From: Actinomycetota bacterium
GTDB lineage: Bacteria; Actinomycetota; Actinomycetes; Nanopelagicales; Nanopelagicaceae
NCBI GenBank assembly: GCA_009699765.1
Contig: WLNN01000062.1
Coordinates: 1 to 7,545, forward strand
Direction: 5' to 3'
Length of the DNA stretch: 7,545 bases
Shown: piece after piece, positions 5,510-7,545 of the stretch
Layout: each line of letters opens with the position of its first letter
Numbering within the stretch: position 1 is the stretch's first letter
Translations under genes and position numbers: made by a program
The notes under the pieces: model-generated
Told to the model about the DNA's origin: nothing
The model's input: only the letters and a program-made list of their open reading frames with translations
The model's database searches: none

Positions 5510-6293
5510 GTGAATTACGGTAGCGGCGAAGGCTGAGCGGAATAAATATCACCATGATTATCACCATGTAAATCAGTGAAGTTGTAAGTGGGTGCTCACT
5601 TGGAAATGATCCGGCCGTTGCACCAAATTGATTTTCAACTCCGAACAATTGGCGGCATGCTGCAACCATTGTAGAAACCGGATTCCATTCTGCGAAGTAC
5701 TGCAACGCACGTGGCATACCCGTTGTTGGCGCAAATGCATTTGATAAGAATGTGAGTGGGAAAGTCACAATAAAACTTACATTCTGAACGACGCGAGCAT
5801 CGGATGCGGAAAGACCTACAAGTACGCCAACCCACGAAAGTGCATAACCGAAGAGAAGTAGGAAGAGAAACCCGAGGGCAACGTTTCCGAGTCCTGTACT
5901 TGGGCGCCATCCCACGGCATATCCAGCGATTCCCATCACAGCAAGAACAACAATATTAAGGAGTGAATCTCCTAATGTGCGACCCACAACAAGAGCAGAT
6001 TGTGAGATAGGTAGAGATCTAAAACGATCAATTAAGCCTTTCTTCATATCTTCTGCAAGGCCTGATGCGGTTCCGGCCAATGTAAATGCAACTGTCTGCA
6101 CAAAGATTCCTGGCATCAAAAGCTGAACATAACCACCAGGTTGTCCGGTGCTAATTGAACCACCGAAAACATATCGGAAGAGAAGCACAAACATCACAGG
6201 TTGAATCGTGGAGAAAATTAGAACTTCAGGAACTCGCGTTAACAGCCTTAACTGGCGTTGGGTAATGATTGCGGTATCGCGAAGAGCGCTCAC
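5502..6293 (-). CDS. ABC-2 type exporter permease, DrrB-like
   Basis: This 263-residue membrane protein belongs to the ABC-2 permease family, close to DrrB. About six hydrophobic segments are visible, near residues 24-44, 55-78, 104-128, 137-160, 168-188 and 239-256. The conserved cytoplasmic stretch EDMKKGLIDRFRSLPIS (81-97) between segments two and three is where these permeases contact the ATPase. DrrAB-type exporters move drugs, lipids or glycolipids outward; the substrate here is unknown. The GTG start at 6293 overlaps the ATPase stop in a GTGA, preceded by a strong AAGGAGG 7 nt upstream, so the two are translationally coupled. The 3' end shares the palindrome TTAATTAA with the convergent hydrolase gene. 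Confidence 0.93.
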   Translation of the reverse strand: MSALRDTAIITQRQLRLLTRVPEVLIFSTIQPVMFVLLFRYVFGGSISTGQPGGYVQLLMPGIFVQTVAFTLAGTASGLAEDMKKGLIDRFRSLPISQSALVVGRTLGDSLLNIVVLAVMGIAGYAVGWRPSTGLGNVALGFLFLLLFGYALSWVGVLVGLSASDARVVQNVSFIVTFPLTFLSNAFAPTTGMPRALQYFAEWNPVSTMVAACRQLFGVENQFGATAGSFPSEHPLTTSLIYMVIIMVIFIPLSLRRYRNSLN

Positions 6294-7249
6294 TTGCTCT
6301 CCTCCTTTGCTTCAGCGGAATGTCCGGTAAGAGATAGAAATACATCATCGAGTGAGGGACGTTTCAATCCGACATCGAGTGCATGAATTCCTGCGTCATC
6401 GAGTGACTTAAGCACTTCAAATAGCGCCACTGACCCCGTTGAGACTGGAGCAGAAATCTGACGTAGCCCTTCATCAAGTGAGGCTTTTACGCCACTTACA
6501 GAGCTAACTATTTCAAGGGTCTTGGCAATGTGTGCTGATTCGACAACCACCTCTAAACGCTCGCCGCCAACTTGTTTCTTTAACGCATCTGATGTTCCGC
6601 GAGCGATTACTTTTCCAGTGTCGATTACCGCGATTTCATCTGCAAGCTGATCTGCTTCTTCGAGATATTGAGTTGTGAGCAGAAGTGTTACACCATCTTT
6701 TACTAACTCTTCAATAACTCCCCACATTTCCTGACGCCCACGGGGATCAAGACCAGTTGTTGGTTCATCCAAGAAGAGAACTTTCGGTTTAACAATTAAA
6801 GATGCAGCGAGATCTAGTCTGCGGCGCATTCCACCTGAATAAGTTTTAATTGGACGCTTTGCTGCCTCGGTCAAACTAAAGCGTTCTAGTAATTCATTTG
6901 CACGAATAACGGCGTTCTTTTTGCCCAGGTGATACAACTCACCAAACATCACTAAATTGTCATACCCGGTCAAGATTTCATCTACTGCTGCATATTGACC
7001 TGAAAGCCCAATTACTTCACGCACCTTCTCAGGGTTCTTTAGGACATCTATACCTGCAACGCTCGCGCGACCTGAATCTGGGCGTAATAAGGTGGCCAAT
7101 ATGCGCACCGTAGTTGTCTTGCCAGCTCCATTTGGACCAAGAATGCCCAAGACCGTGCCTTCCTCAACATCAAGATTGAGACTATCTAGCGCACGAACTT
7201 TGCCTTTGTCATAAGTCTTAACGAGTTCTTCCGCAATAATTGATTTCAC
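6290..7249 (-). CDS. ABC exporter ATP-binding protein, DrrA-like
   Basis: This 319-residue ATPase carries the full nucleotide-binding set: Walker A GPNGAGKTT (38-46), Q-loop Gln85, signature YSGGM (137-141) and Walker B VLFLDE (157-162). At the H-loop it has TTQYLEEAD (192-200), with Gln194 where many ABC ATPases have His; this replacement is usual in the DrrA branch. The C-terminal 90 or so residues form the DrrA-type accessory domain, ending in RPSLDDVFLSLTGH. It powers the permease encoded next in the operon. The start is a GTG at 7249, with an in-frame stop just upstream, so no longer form is possible. AGGAGG (7268-7263) is 13 nt from the GTG, unusually far. The gene diverges from an MFS exporter gene 19 bp away, and the pair together form an efflux locus. 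Confidence 0.95.
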   Translation of the reverse strand: MKSIIAEELVKTYDKGKVRALDSLNLDVEEGTVLGILGPNGAGKTTTVRILATLLRPDSGRASVAGIDVLKNPEKVREVIGLSGQYAAVDEILTGYDNLVMFGELYHLGKKNAVIRANELLERFSLTEAAKRPIKTYSGGMRRRLDLAASLIVKPKVLFLDEPTTGLDPRGRQEMWGVIEELVKDGVTLLLTTQYLEEADQLADEIAVIDTGKVIARGTSDALKKQVGGERLEVVVESAHIAKTLEIVSSVSGVKASLDEGLRQISAPVSTGSVALFEVLKSLDDAGIHALDVGLKRPSLDDVFLSLTGHSAEAKEESK

Positions 7250-7268
7250 GGAGTAAACTTAGCCTCCT

Positions 7269-7545
7269 ATGAATACAAATGCATCCGTAAAAGAACATTC
7301 ACATCGCGAAATCATGATCATCCTCGGTGGATTGATGACCGGGCTGCTCCTCGCTGCCCTGGACCAGACCATCGTTTCGACCGCCCTTAAGAGCATCGTT
7401 GAAGATTTCAATGGCTTAGACCATTACACATGGGTTGTTACCGCCTATCTTCTTACCTCAACAGCTTCAACACCGTTATACGGAAAAATTTCCGACCTTT
7501 ACGGCCGTCGAATTGTCTTTCAATTCGCAATCGTGACTTTTCTTA
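7269..7545 (+). CDS. MFS efflux transporter, DHA2 (EmrB/QacA) type, N-terminal part (runs off the right edge)
   Basis: An ATG at 7269 opens a frame of 92 codons that continues past the window. Membrane segment 1 (about 16-36) contains LDQTIVSTAL, with Asp32, the first-helix motif of 14-helix DHA2 drug exporters. Segment 2 (about 50-70) follows, then the loop motif YGKISDLYGRR (71-81), the MFS motif A. The family exports drugs or metabolites by proton antiport; the substrate is unknown. No ribosome site precedes the ATG. A TAAACT box (7254-7259) 9 nt upstream might allow a nearly leaderless transcript. It diverges from the DrrA-like gene, and no regulator gene is visible in the window, though one may lie beyond the edge. 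Confidence 0.93.
   Translation, partial: MNTNASVKEHSHREIMIILGGLMTGLLLAALDQTIVSTALKSIVEDFNGLDHYTWVVTAYLLTSTASTPLYGKISDLYGRRIVFQFAIVTFL

Noticed and set aside
6668..6722. Defective ABC ATPase because Gln replaces the H-loop His
   Set aside because: TTQYLEEAD is the normal form in DrrA-type ATPases, and all other ATP-binding motifs are intact.

Overview
The window looks like a chromosomal segment of an actinobacterium with moderate GC content and a compact genome. The gene families point to Actinobacteria: a DUF4307 protein beside GreA, a DUF3817 membrane protein, the PIN-PhoH fusion beside a Z-prenyl synthase, and a DrrA/DrrB-type ABC pair. Coding density is very high, neighbouring genes overlap, and several starts lack a Shine-Dalgarno sequence. 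Together with a GC content that looks well below that of Streptomyces or Mycobacterium, this suggests a streamlined freshwater lineage of the acI/Nanopelagicales kind. The lineage is inferred from style and not proven.

Layout: the 5' end of a secreted protein gene runs off the left edge on the minus strand. A 288-bp gene-free stretch follows, holding three copies of a GAGTCGCAA motif, one DnaA-box match and two stem-loops. A minus-strand cluster then reads, in transcription order from about 3830 leftward: a 45-residue membrane protein, a SURF1-type cytochrome oxidase assembly protein, a DUF3817 membrane protein, a cis-prenyl diphosphate synthase (UppS family), and a PIN-PhoH protein with its own possible promoter. 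Divergent from this cluster, with only 14 bp between start codons, is a plus-strand group: DUF4307 membrane protein, GreA, and an alpha/beta hydrolase resembling arylformamidases. The hydrolase converges on, and overlaps by 8 bp, a minus-strand ABC-2 export pair (ATPase then permease, translationally coupled). A plus-strand DHA2-type MFS transporter diverges from the ATPase gene and runs off the right edge.

How they work together: the minus-strand cluster mixes respiratory-chain assembly (SURF1), polyprenyl carrier synthesis for the envelope (UppS) and RNA metabolism (PIN-PhoH). GreA rescues stalled RNA polymerase. The right end is an efflux locus with two exporter types back to back. The order greA-DUF4307 / divergent small gene / uppS / phoH parallels the Mycobacterium tuberculosis Rv1080c-Rv1095 neighbourhood, except that mca (mycothiol conjugate amidase), which lies divergent to DUF4307 there, is missing here. 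Apart from that, most of the window is ordinary housekeeping sequence. I found no tRNA, rRNA, CRISPR array, insertion sequence or prophage, and nothing I would call a new system. The least explained parts are the repeat-bearing gap at 260-547 and the small membrane gene at 3693-3830.
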